Assembly (NCBI GenBank): GCA_946628745.1
Contig: CAMOXA010000014.1
Coordinates: 1 to 15,909, forward strand
Direction of reading: 5' to 3'
Origin: an uncultured Verrucomicrobiota bacterium
GTDB taxonomy: Bacteria; Verrucomicrobiota; Kiritimatiellia; RFP12; UBA1067
DNA: 15,909 bases
Within the stretch, counting starts at the first letter, position 1, and each line of letters begins with the position of its first letter. The position numbers and the translations under genes were made by a program. Shown here piece after piece: positions 6,567 to 14,824 of this stretch. The notes below the pieces were generated by a model, which saw only the letters and a program-made list of their open reading frames with translations, did not search any database and was not told the DNA's origin.

Positions 6567-6893
6567 ATGGCATGGGAGATAACAGGAGGGGGAGATCAGC
6601 CCCTTACAGTCACGGTCGAGGGGCGTCTCGTCGCGGCCGTGGCGCCGTCTTTGCGTGAAGACGTTCTGGGCAAGATGGGCAACGGGACTAATGTCCTTTT
6701 CGACCTCAGCAAGATGGTCCACATAGACTCGAGCGGCCTCGGCGTGCTGGTGCAGGTCCTGCAGAAGGCGAAGGCGTCCGGCGCGAAAGTCGTGCTGGCG
6801 GGGCTCCAGCCGGGACCGAAGATCGTCTTCGACATAACCAAGGTCAGCAGGGTCTTCGAAATCGTGCCGACCGTCGCAGACGCGAAGTTTTGA
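6567..6893 (+). CDS. STAS-domain anti-sigma-factor-antagonist-like protein
   Basis: A 108-residue cytoplasmic protein of the SpoIIAA/RsbV/HsbA type. The signature VHIDSSGLGVLVQVLQKAK contains the probable regulatory phosphoserine Ser55, the first Ser after Asp54. In partner-switching systems a GHKL kinase phosphorylates this Ser to inactivate the protein, and a PP2C phosphatase removes the group so that it can bind its target. Both activities are combined in the response regulator at 1840, making this the likely substrate. No anti-sigma factor, sigma factor or diguanylate cyclase is in the window, so the downstream target is unseen. An AAAGGAAAA ribosome site lies at 6552-6560. The 39-base gap before it is among the larger gaps in the operon. 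Confidence 0.9.
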   Translation: MAWEITGGGDQPLTVTVEGRLVAAVAPSLREDVLGKMGNGTNVLFDLSKMVHIDSSGLGVLVQVLQKAKASGAKVVLAGLQPGPKIVFDITKVSRVFEIVPTVADAKF

Positions 6894-6916
6894 CCGGCAC
6901 GGGGGAGACTCACGGT

Positions 6917-9900
6917 ATGAGGGTGTTATCTAAAATCGCCGCGCTGGCCGTCGTGCCGGCCGCATTGGCGGCGCGGGCCGAAACTGTCCGCGTTGCGGAT
7001 TGCGTCCGCGACGCGAGCCTCGACTATTGGGCCGCCGCGGATGTCAGGTACTGCCGGGCGGTGATGGACGAAGTGTTCAAGGCGACGGGAGTCGCAGGCG
7101 AGGCGGTGCCGTTTTCGGCAGACGGCACGCTCGCAAAGACAAACGCCGATGTCATATGCTCGGCGTTCCGCACGCCGGAACTGGAGAAAGACTATCTGTT
7201 CCCTCTGCAACCGATCTGCCGGATGCACTTCGCCCTGTACGCGACGCCGTCGCGCGCCATGACGATGATGAACGTAAAAATCACCGAGTGGCCGAGGCTT
7301 GTCGTCGGCTATTCGCCCGTCTCGCAGGGCCAGACGAATGACAGGAAACAGTTCTTCGAACACGCCCAGCTGACGCCGAAATACGCCGAGTTCAAGACGA
7401 GCAAGGGGGCGGTGGATGCGTTGCACAGAGACGAGATCGACGCGCTTTTCCTGTACACTCCGTTCGGCAAGCGGCCAAATGGCGTCTTCGAGATAGTGCC
7501 GATCGGGGACAGGAACGTATACTTCGCCGTGCGCAAAGACAAGCCGGAACTCTTCGCCGCGCTCAGCAAGGCCTACCGCGATCTTTATATCGACCATATC
7601 GAAATTTTCGACGAATGGCGCGAGCAGATGTTGGGCATACCCAAGCCGCAGAAGCGCGTGCGGGTCGCGGCGTACAGGCGTGGCGATCTCTTCAACGTCG
7701 AAGAGGACGGCACGCGCACGGGTGTGCTCAAGAACTGGCTGAGGACGATATGCGGCTATACGCACTGGACGGTCGACTATGTCTACGGCGGCTACGACGA
7801 GTGCCTCGAAGCGGTCAAGAACGGTCGCCTTGACATCGTGGGCGGAATAGGATTCTCGCCGTCGCGGCGCAAGAGCTTCCTTTTTCCGCACACGCCGATC
7901 GGAATGCTGCGCGTATATCTCTGGGCGCATCCGGGAAGCGGGTACAAGTCCGCCGATCCGAAGACGTGGCGAGGCATGAAAGTGGGGCTTCTTTCCGGAA
8001 CAGTCAGCGGCGAGCGCGCGAAGAGGCAGTTCGACGAAGAGGACTCTGGCATAACGTACAAAGAGTTTCATACCGACAGGGAGATGCTGGCGGCGTATTT
8101 CGGCGGCGAGGTGGATGCGTGCGTGGACGTCGAAATGCCGGAGCTCGCCAACGAGATCGCGCTGCACGTGTACACCGCGCACCCGATGTACATTTGCACG
8201 TCTACGGGCCGGCAGGATCTTTTCGCCGAGCTTGAGGAGGCGATGGAGGCGATATGCGACGATTTCCCGAAATACCAGCGCATGATAAGCGAGCACCACT
8301 ATGGCCGGCACAGCAACATGGCCTCGCTGTCGCTTGAAGAGGCGGAGTGGCTGGCGTGGCGCGTAAAGAGCGGCGTGCCGGTCAAGATCGATTTTTCGCC
8401 GTGGCCTTTCCCGATATTCGACAACCAAGGCAAACTTTCGGGCTTCGTAGCGAAAATAATAGACGAGTTTTCCCGCAGGACGGGGCTGCGGTTCGAGGTC
8501 CAGCCGCAGACGGGCATCCAGACGGCCGAGGCAAAGTTTTTGCGCGGCGACACCGATTTCTGGGTGCCGTACCCGGTCAATCCCGGGAGCACCGCCTATT
8601 CGGCGGTATCCGTGTTTTCAGTCCCGGTCCCGCAGGATTCCGCCAAGGTGCTCGGCGCGGAAGATCCTCAGCTGGAGTTCGACATTCTCGCCAACAGAGG
8701 CGTTTCGCCCCAGCTGGTGTCCATACTTAGGAAAGTCGGCAACGACATAGGCACGGAACACCTCCAGTCGATGTTCGTCTCGTCGATGGCCGAGCGAACC
8801 GTCATCCACCGCGTTTTCGGCCTCACGCGCGACGAGCTCGTCCGCCGCGCGGCCTGGGGCGGCATCCTGCTGCTCGCCGGGATTTGCGCTTACGGTTTCG
8901 TGATGATGAGGCTCCTGCGCCGCGAAGCGAAGCGGGCGAAGGAGGCTGCGGCGCTCGCGGAGAGCCACGCGCAGGCGAAGACGCGCTTTCTGGCGATGAT
9001 GTCCCACGAGCTGAGGACGCCGCTCAATGCCGTCATAGGTTTCGCGGAGTTCCTGTCGCACGAGGACCTCGACGAGAAGCGCAGGAACGAGTATATCGAA
9101 GGCATACTGCTCAGTTCGAACGCTTTGCTCGAACTGATAAACGACGTTCTCGATCTCACGAAACTCGAGGCCGGCGCGATGGAGATGCGGCAGGGGCAGT
9201 GCGACATACACCAGCTTCTGAAGGAGCTGCCCGCGGTCTTCGGCTACAGGGTGCGAAAGCACGGCGTCGTTTTGAAGCTCGACGAACCGCCAGAAGGGTC
9301 GATACCTCTTCTGAAGCTATCGCAGCAGGGGCTGAGGCAGATTCTCATAAATCTCGTCGGCAATTCGGCGAAGTTCACCGATCACGGCAGCATAAACGTA
9401 TCGGCGGCCTGGGACGGCGAGAGCCGCACTCTGAAGCTCGAGGTGAGCGACACGGGGCGGGGGATATCCGAACACAAGATGGCGCACATGTTCGATCCGT
9501 TCGTGCAGGACATCGCCACGCGCATGAAGGCTAAGAACGGGGACGACCCGAAGGGCACCGGGCTGGGGCTGCCGATCGTCAAGCGCATGATAGACGCGGC
9601 GGGAGGCGAGATAACCGTCCAAAGCGAACTCGGCAAAGGGACCAGGTTCACAATCATCCTGCCCGGCCTGGAGGTCGTGGAGAACCTGCCGTCGTCCATA
9701 GCCGCCGCGCGCACATTGCGCATGGCGCTCCCCGACAGGGTTCTCGTCGTGGACGACGTCATGATGAACCGCAAGATACTCGGCATACATCTCGCGAATC
9801 TCAAGGTAAAGGAAGTGCGCTACGCCGAAAACGGCGTCAAGGCGCTTGAAGTGATGAAAGAGTGGCGCCCCGATGTCGTGCTGACCGACATGTGGATGCC

Positions 9901-10084
9901 GGAGATGGACGGCTCAACCCTGGCGGCAACGATGCGGCGCGACAGGTCGCTCGCCGAGATACCGGTCGTCGCGATTACCGCGGACGTGGACGTAGGGTCC
10001 ACCTACGATTTGTCGCTTTTCGCGAGCGTGATGTCAAAGCCTGTGACCGGCGCGAAACTGAAAGACCTTTTCGGGGAGCTTTAG
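6917..10084 (+). CDS. Hybrid histidine kinase with tandem periplasmic solute-binding domains (BvgS-like layout)
   Basis: A 1055-residue inner-membrane kinase. A Sec signal peptide (1-21, ending ARA) precedes two family-3 solute-binding-like modules (about 22-245 and 246-465) and a third, shorter one (about 487-635, beginning VKIDFSPWPFPIFDNQGKLSGF). One membrane helix (about 646-667) and a short charged coil lead to HisKA with His697 (MMSHELRTPLN), an HATPase (N-box LINLVGNSAKF about 811-821, DTGRGIS, GTGLGLPI), and a C-terminal REC with Asp946/947, phospho-acceptor Asp991, Thr1021 and Lys1041. There is no Hpt domain, so it probably signals through the free Hpt at 3574. Venus-flytrap sensors of this kind bind amino acids or similar small solutes; the ligand is unknown. 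I chose ATG 6917 because it follows GGGGGAG (6901-6907) and opens the signal peptide; a TTG at 6890 is possible but less likely. Confidence 0.88.
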   Translation: MRVLSKIAALAVVPAALAARAETVRVADCVRDASLDYWAAADVRYCRAVMDEVFKATGVAGEAVPFSADGTLAKTNADVICSAFRTPELEKDYLFPLQPICRMHFALYATPSRAMTMMNVKITEWPRLVVGYSPVSQGQTNDRKQFFEHAQLTPKYAEFKTSKGAVDALHRDEIDALFLYTPFGKRPNGVFEIVPIGDRNVYFAVRKDKPELFAALSKAYRDLYIDHIEIFDEWREQMLGIPKPQKRVRVAAYRRGDLFNVEEDGTRTGVLKNWLRTICGYTHWTVDYVYGGYDECLEAVKNGRLDIVGGIGFSPSRRKSFLFPHTPIGMLRVYLWAHPGSGYKSADPKTWRGMKVGLLSGTVSGERAKRQFDEEDSGITYKEFHTDREMLAAYFGGEVDACVDVEMPELANEIALHVYTAHPMYICTSTGRQDLFAELEEAMEAICDDFPKYQRMISEHHYGRHSNMASLSLEEAEWLAWRVKSGVPVKIDFSPWPFPIFDNQGKLSGFVAKIIDEFSRRTGLRFEVQPQTGIQTAEAKFLRGDTDFWVPYPVNPGSTAYSAVSVFSVPVPQDSAKVLGAEDPQLEFDILANRGVSPQLVSILRKVGNDIGTEHLQSMFVSSMAERTVIHRVFGLTRDELVRRAAWGGILLLAGICAYGFVMMRLLRREAKRAKEAAALAESHAQAKTRFLAMMSHELRTPLNAVIGFAEFLSHEDLDEKRRNEYIEGILLSSNALLELINDVLDLTKLEAGAMEMRQGQCDIHQLLKELPAVFGYRVRKHGVVLKLDEPPEGSIPLLKLSQQGLRQILINLVGNSAKFTDHGSINVSAAWDGESRTLKLEVSDTGRGISEHKMAHMFDPFVQDIATRMKAKNGDDPKGTGLGLPIVKRMIDAAGGEITVQSELGKGTRFTIILPGLEVVENLPSSIAAARTLRMALPDRVLVVDDVMMNRKILGIHLANLKVKEVRYAENGVKALEVMKEWRPDVVLTDMWMPEMDGSTLAATMRRDRSLAEIPVVAITADVDVGSTYDLSLFASVMSKPVTGAKLKDLFGEL

Positions 10085-10087
10085 CGC

Positions 10088-11200
10088 ATGAAGCTGCTCG
10101 TGTCATGCATCCCCTACGACGGGGGCAGGAGCGGCATCTCGGTGTACGTCCGCGAGGTCGTTTCGGCGCTTGTCGCCGGGGGGCACGAGCTGACGCTCGT
10201 TTGCGAGCCGGGGGTCGACGTGCCGGTGCGCGCCGACTGCCGGGCGGGACGTGTCGCGGCGGTCGTGCACGCGCCGCGCTGGACCCGGCGGGCGGTAATC
10301 AGCATGGCGTGGCATCTTTTCATCCTGCCTTTCTGGATAATGCGGCACAGGCGGGAATTCGACGGTTTCTTCATATGCGCCGCGAACCGCCGCGTGTCGG
10401 CCTGGTATCCGCTGCCGACCGTGGCGACGGTGCATGATCTGGCGAACTTTCACATACCGGGCAAGTACTCGCGCTCCCGGATGTTCTATCTCGCGCACAT
10501 ACTGCCGTTCTTCGCGAAGCGGGCGCAGCGTCTCGTCGCGGTCAGCGGGGCGACCAAATCGGACATGGTGCGGTACTGGCGATGCCGCGGCGACAGCGTG
10601 ACGGTGCTGTACAACGGGCTCCCGGAACCGGCGCCGCGGCCCGGCGCGCACGGGCGGGCGCTTCTTTACATATCGAGAATCGAACATCCCGGCAAGAACC
10701 ACCTGCGTCTCATCGAAGCGTACGGCAGGCTCCCTCGCGCTCTCGCCGAGGCTCATCCGCTGATCATCGCCGGCGCGGACTGGAAAGACGCCCGGGCGGT
10801 GCACGCCGCGGCCGCGGCGTCGAACCACGCCGACCTGATACGGTTCACGGGTTTCGTCGCCGAAGCGGACATGCAGCGGCTTTGGGACGAGGCCGGGTAC
10901 TACGTCTTCCCGAGTCTCTTCGAGGGGTTCGGGCTCTCGCTCGTCGAGGCGATGGCGCGCGGCCTGCCGTCGGCGTGTTCCGCCAATGGATCGCTCGGCG
11001 AAATCGCGGCGGATGTCGCCATTACATTCGACCCGTACGACACGGCTTCAATCGAGTCCGCGCTCGCGAAACTCCTCGGCGAAAGCGCGGCGGACAGCGC
11101 GGCGCGCGCCGCGCGCGGCATTGCGCACGCGAAGAAGTTCTCATGGCGCGACCATGCCGCGGGGGTGGCGAGACTTGTGAGGGAAATGGAGGCGTCATGA
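10088..11200 (+). CDS. GT4-family glycosyltransferase
   Basis: A 370-residue GT-B-fold enzyme that should add a sugar from a nucleotide sugar to the lipid-linked repeat unit on the cytoplasmic face of the membrane. The N-terminal acceptor half has a Gly-rich GGRSGISVYVREV loop (about 12-24) and VHDLANFH (about 117-124). The C-terminal half shows LYISRIEHPGKNHLRLIEAY and the retaining glycosyltransferase E-x7-E motif EGFGLSLVE (Glu279 and Glu287). A hydrophobic patch near 75-90 (AWHLFILPFWIM) may help membrane contact. It begins three bases after the kinase stop, with a GGGGAG site inside the kinase's last codons, and overlaps the next gene by four bases (ATGA). Sugar and linkage are unknown. 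Confidence 0.88.
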   Translation: MKLLVSCIPYDGGRSGISVYVREVVSALVAGGHELTLVCEPGVDVPVRADCRAGRVAAVVHAPRWTRRAVISMAWHLFILPFWIMRHRREFDGFFICAANRRVSAWYPLPTVATVHDLANFHIPGKYSRSRMFYLAHILPFFAKRAQRLVAVSGATKSDMVRYWRCRGDSVTVLYNGLPEPAPRPGAHGRALLYISRIEHPGKNHLRLIEAYGRLPRALAEAHPLIIAGADWKDARAVHAAAAASNHADLIRFTGFVAEADMQRLWDEAGYYVFPSLFEGFGLSLVEAMARGLPSACSANGSLGEIAADVAITFDPYDTASIESALAKLLGESAADSAARAARGIAHAKKFSWRDHAAGVARLVREMEAS

Positions 11201-11967
11201 ACGCGGCCATGCTTTTTGGAATTCCCGTAGCGCGGATCACCGAGGCTCAAGCCGTCGAGAAAATCGTCGAACTCGCCAGAAAGCCCCCGGCGGGGCGCCC
11301 CGCGTTCGTCGCGACGCTGAATGTGGACTTCGTGGCGAACGCGGTGAGCGGCTGGCCGTTCGGCGGCAACGGGGAGCTTTGGCGCTATCTAAGGAACGCC
11401 GACCTGGTCACGGCGGACGGAATGCCGATAGTAATCCTCTCTAGACTGCTGCGCAGGCCTCTGCCGGAGCGCGTCACGGGCGCGGATATGGTGCCGGAGA
11501 TCTGCCGGCGGTTCGCCGAGGAGGGGCTGTCGATATACGTGCTGGGCGGTTCGCAGCCGGCGATTGACGAGGCGCTCGCGAAACTGCCGCCGGTAAAAGT
11601 CGCGGGGCTCGATCCTGGCGCCGTAAAGCTCGACGCCTGCCAGAGCGACATAATAGAGCGCATAAATTCCGCCAAGCCGGATTTGCTTTTTGTCGCGCTC
11701 GGCAATCCGAAGCAGGAGCTGTGGATGGGCCGCAACGCGGCGAAACTGGAAGTTCCTGTGATGATAGGCGTCGGGGGCACCTTCAATTTCATAGCCGGCC
11801 GCGTGAAGCGCGCGCCGAAATGGATGCAGAAATGCGCTCTGGAATGGGTCTACCGCATCATCCAGGAGCCGGGCCGTCTCTGGCGCCGCTACGCGTACGG
11901 TCTCGTCAAGTTCTCGTGGCTTTCGCTTTTGCATTTGTGCGGAGGATATCGCGGCAGGGCAGGTTGA
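11197..11967 (+). CDS. WecG/TagA/CpsF-family glycosyltransferase
   Basis: A 256-residue GT26-family enzyme. Known members transfer N-acetylmannosamine or related sugars (for example ManNAcA in enterobacterial common antigen) from UDP to a polyprenyl-linked acceptor, usually as the second step of repeat-unit assembly. Family marks are ATLNVDF (with Thr40), NADLVTADGMPIV (with Asp74, the likely catalytic acid), LGGS, GNPKQELW (169-176), GVGGTFNFIAG (191-201) and the C-terminal membrane-binding APKWMQK...EWVYR...EPGRLWRRY. The start ATG 11197 overlaps the stop of the preceding glycosyltransferase (ATGA), and only one base separates its stop from the next gene. Together with the sugar transferase at 3923 it accounts for the first two steps of the polymer. 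Confidence 0.9.
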   Translation: MNAAMLFGIPVARITEAQAVEKIVELARKPPAGRPAFVATLNVDFVANAVSGWPFGGNGELWRYLRNADLVTADGMPIVILSRLLRRPLPERVTGADMVPEICRRFAEEGLSIYVLGGSQPAIDEALAKLPPVKVAGLDPGAVKLDACQSDIIERINSAKPDLLFVALGNPKQELWMGRNAAKLEVPVMIGVGGTFNFIAGRVKRAPKWMQKCALEWVYRIIQEPGRLWRRYAYGLVKFSWLSLLHLCGGYRGRAG

Positions 11968-11968
11968 A

Positions 11969-14824
11969 ATGAAATCATTGAGACATATTTCGATGTTCAC
12001 GGCATGGGCGCTGGCCTTCGGATGCGCTCTAGGGTGGGATTCGTTCGTCCTGCCTTTGACGACATTTTTGCCGGCGGCGGGGCTTTGCGGAACTTTTGCG
12101 GGGCTTTTGGCCGGAGCGGCGGTGATGGCGATCATAGCCTGGAACTACCACTGCATGGTCAACCGGCACCCCGGGCCCGGCGGGGCGTATACATACGCCT
12201 CGAGCGCGTTCGGCCGCGACCACGGCTTTCTTTGCGCATGGTTCTTGTGCCTGGCGTACATGTCAATCGTGTGGATGGATACCGTCGCGCTCGGCTTCGT
12301 CATGCGATACATGTTTGGCGACGCGCTCCCGCGCGGCCCCGTCTACAGCATTGACGGGGCGGAAGTGAGCCTCTGCGACCTGGTGGTTTCGACGGTCGCG
12401 ACGTTCGCGGCCGCGGCGCTGTGCTGCCGCCGCCGGGCCGCCGGATTCGCCCAGACGCTTTTCGCGACAGTGTTCGCCGCGGGCGTAGTGCTGTGCTTCG
12501 CGGCGGCGGCCGTCAACGGACACGCGGCGGCGCCGGTCGCACAGGCGCAACCGGGAGCCGCCATGACGCTCGCGAAAGTCTTGCGAATCGTCGCCGTCAT
12601 GCCGTGGCTGTTCGTCGGCCTGGAGTCCATCTCGCACCTTTCCGGCGAGTTCAAGTTCCCGGCCGGGAGAACGATAGGCGTAATGCTCGCGGCCCTCGCG
12701 GCGTCTCTGGCCGCGTATGCGCTGCTCGCGGCCATACCGGTTCTCTCCGGCGCGTGCGACGCCGCGGGGCGCATGACCGGCGCGGCGCAGGGCGGCGCGA
12801 GCGAGGCGTTCGCGTTCGATTGCGCGGCCCGCGCACTCGGCAGGTGGGGCACGGCCGCGGTCGGCTTGACGCTTGTCGGCTCGATATTCACGAATCTTGT
12901 CGGCAACACTCTCGCGGCGAGCAGGCTTGTCTCGGCCATGTCGGCGGACGGCGCGATGCCGCGGTGGCTCGGCGGGCGGAATGCGGACGGTTCGCCGAAC
13001 CGCGCCGTTCTGGCCATCGTGGCGCTTTCGCTTCTGGTATCCGCTCTCGGCCGGCGCGCCATCTGCATAATAGTGGACTCTTCGCTCGTTGGCGCGGCGG
13101 TCGCCTATGCCTATACTTCGGCCGCCGCATTCAAGTCCGCCAAGAGCGAAGGCCGCAGGCTTTCGGCGGCGTGCGGACTCGCCGGGCTGCTGCTTTCGGC
13201 AGGCATAATATTCATCTATGTGATGCCGTACTTTTCGTCCGGAACGCTGATGTCCACCGAGGCGTATCTGGCCATAGTCCTGTGGAGCGTGGCCGGGCTG
13301 GTCCACTATCTGATCGTTTTCAGGCGGGACCGCGAGCGCCGCTTCGGCCGTTCGCCGGTCGCCTGGCTCGCGCTCGTGGGGACGGTGCTTCTGATGTCGT
13401 TCATGTGGATGCGCCAGACTACATACGACACGACCGGCGCCGCCTTCGACGATATCGCCGCGCATCATGCCGAACTGTGCATCCCGTCCATGGAAGGGCT
13501 CGCGGCCGGCGCCCCCCTGCCGGAACCTGAAGGCTGGCGCGAGGGCCTCGCGGCCAGGCTCTCGGTGGTCAACCGTTCGATACTGCGCGGCAGCGTGGTG
13601 CAGACCTTGCTCATAGTGCTGGCGCTCTTTTTGATGTTCAGCCTCTACAAGATAATGAGGCGGCGCGAACGCGAGCTGGAGGACGAGAAGCACAACGCGA
13701 GAAACTACTTTTTCTCGACTATAAGCCACGACATACGCACGCCTCTGAATGCGATAATAGGATACTCGGAACTTTTGGAGCGCGGGCTCGAATCGGCGGC
13801 GGAACGCAAGCAGGCTCTCGAGTCGATTATTGTGAGCGGCAGGACTCTTCTCGGCCTCGTGAACGACGTGCTGGACCTGTCGAAACTCGAGTCCGGCAAA
13901 ATGGAGATACTGCCCGCGCCGACGGATTGCGCCAAACTGCTCAACCAGGTAATGGATTCGTTTCGCGTGACCGTCGACAAAAAAGGGCTGGAGTTCGTCT
14001 GCCGCGCGCTCGGCCTGCCGTTTCTGGAACTCGACGCGCAGAGAATGCGCCAGATCGTTTTCAATCTCGTCGGCAACGCCGTGAAGTTCACCGAAAAAGG
14101 GCGCGTGGAACTGCGCGCTTCGTATGAACGCCAGGCCGGCGCGGAAGACGGCACCTTCACGCTCGAAGTGGAGGATACCGGATGCGGCATCGGCGAAGAA
14201 GACTTGAAACGCATCGGTTCGGCGTATGTGCAGGTCGGCTCGGCGCGTTCGCGCAACGGAGGCACCGGACTGGGGCTGGCGATCTGCGGACAGCTGGCCA
14301 AGGCGATGGGCGGCAGGCTGGAGGTGCAGTCCGAACTCGGGTCGGGCAGCATATTCAGAATCGTCATCCCGCATGTGCGCGTCGCGAAGAGCGCCGCCGC
14401 CGCGGCGGTAGCCAAAACCGGCGCCGGGACGGCGCAATCCGCCAGGAAGGGGGCGATCCGCCGCATACTTCTCGTCGACGACACGAAGATGAATCGCATG
14501 GTGCTCAAAGCTCTTTTGAAACAGCTGGGCGATTTCGAAACCGAGGCGGCGGCGAACGGGCGCGAGGCGCTGGACATTCTGGAAAGGCCGGGCGAAAGGC
14601 CGTTCGATCTCGTGCTGACCGACCAGTGGATGCCGGAGATGGACGGCGTAGGGCTGCTCAAGGCCATCCGTGCAAACCCGGCGCTTTCCCGCACGTGCGT
14701 CGCGCTGGTCACGGCGGATGTCGAGATGCGCGAGCGGGCTTTGCCGCAAGGCTTCGACGCATTGCTGCTCAAACCGGTCACGCTGGACCGTCTTTCGCTC
14801 TTTCTGTCGGAGGTCGCCAGATGA
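11969..14824 (+). CDS. APC-family amino-acid permease fused to a hybrid histidine kinase
   Basis: A 951-residue polytopic membrane protein. Residues 1-450 look like a complete 12-helix APC-superfamily permease: helix 1 FGCALGWDSFVLP, the loop PGPGGAYTYASSAFGRDHGF after helix 2, and helix 6 WLFVGLESISHLSGEFKFP, which matches the family's substrate-site region. An added helix 13 (about 461-480), an outside loop of about 60 residues, and helix 14 (about 541-560) place the kinase in the cytoplasm: HisKA with His587 (TISHDIRTPLN), HATPase (FNLVGNAVKF, DTGCGIG, GTGLGLAI) and REC with Asp837/838, phospho-acceptor Asp885, Thr915 and Lys935. There is no Hpt domain. The design parallels CbrA, where an SLC5 transporter is joined to a kinase, but uses the APC fold. 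It is one uninterrupted frame, so not an artefact of a stop read-through. Whether it still transports is unknown. Confidence 0.9.
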   Translation: MKSLRHISMFTAWALAFGCALGWDSFVLPLTTFLPAAGLCGTFAGLLAGAAVMAIIAWNYHCMVNRHPGPGGAYTYASSAFGRDHGFLCAWFLCLAYMSIVWMDTVALGFVMRYMFGDALPRGPVYSIDGAEVSLCDLVVSTVATFAAAALCCRRRAAGFAQTLFATVFAAGVVLCFAAAAVNGHAAAPVAQAQPGAAMTLAKVLRIVAVMPWLFVGLESISHLSGEFKFPAGRTIGVMLAALAASLAAYALLAAIPVLSGACDAAGRMTGAAQGGASEAFAFDCAARALGRWGTAAVGLTLVGSIFTNLVGNTLAASRLVSAMSADGAMPRWLGGRNADGSPNRAVLAIVALSLLVSALGRRAICIIVDSSLVGAAVAYAYTSAAAFKSAKSEGRRLSAACGLAGLLLSAGIIFIYVMPYFSSGTLMSTEAYLAIVLWSVAGLVHYLIVFRRDRERRFGRSPVAWLALVGTVLLMSFMWMRQTTYDTTGAAFDDIAAHHAELCIPSMEGLAAGAPLPEPEGWREGLAARLSVVNRSILRGSVVQTLLIVLALFLMFSLYKIMRRRERELEDEKHNARNYFFSTISHDIRTPLNAIIGYSELLERGLESAAERKQALESIIVSGRTLLGLVNDVLDLSKLESGKMEILPAPTDCAKLLNQVMDSFRVTVDKKGLEFVCRALGLPFLELDAQRMRQIVFNLVGNAVKFTEKGRVELRASYERQAGAEDGTFTLEVEDTGCGIGEEDLKRIGSAYVQVGSARSRNGGTGLGLAICGQLAKAMGGRLEVQSELGSGSIFRIVIPHVRVAKSAAAAAVAKTGAGTAQSARKGAIRRILLVDDTKMNRMVLKALLKQLGDFETEAAANGREALDILERPGERPFDLVLTDQWMPEMDGVGLLKAIRANPALSRTCVALVTADVEMRERALPQGFDALLLKPVTLDRLSLFLSEVAR

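Noticed and set aside
6890..6916. TTG start for the solute-binding hybrid kinase
   Set aside because: It would add nine polar residues before the signal peptide. ATG 6917 has a GGGGGAG site at proper spacing.
10582..11196. Upstream in-frame start for the WecG-type enzyme
   Set aside because: The extension lies inside the GT4 gene. The family's normal length and the ATGA overlap point to 11197.
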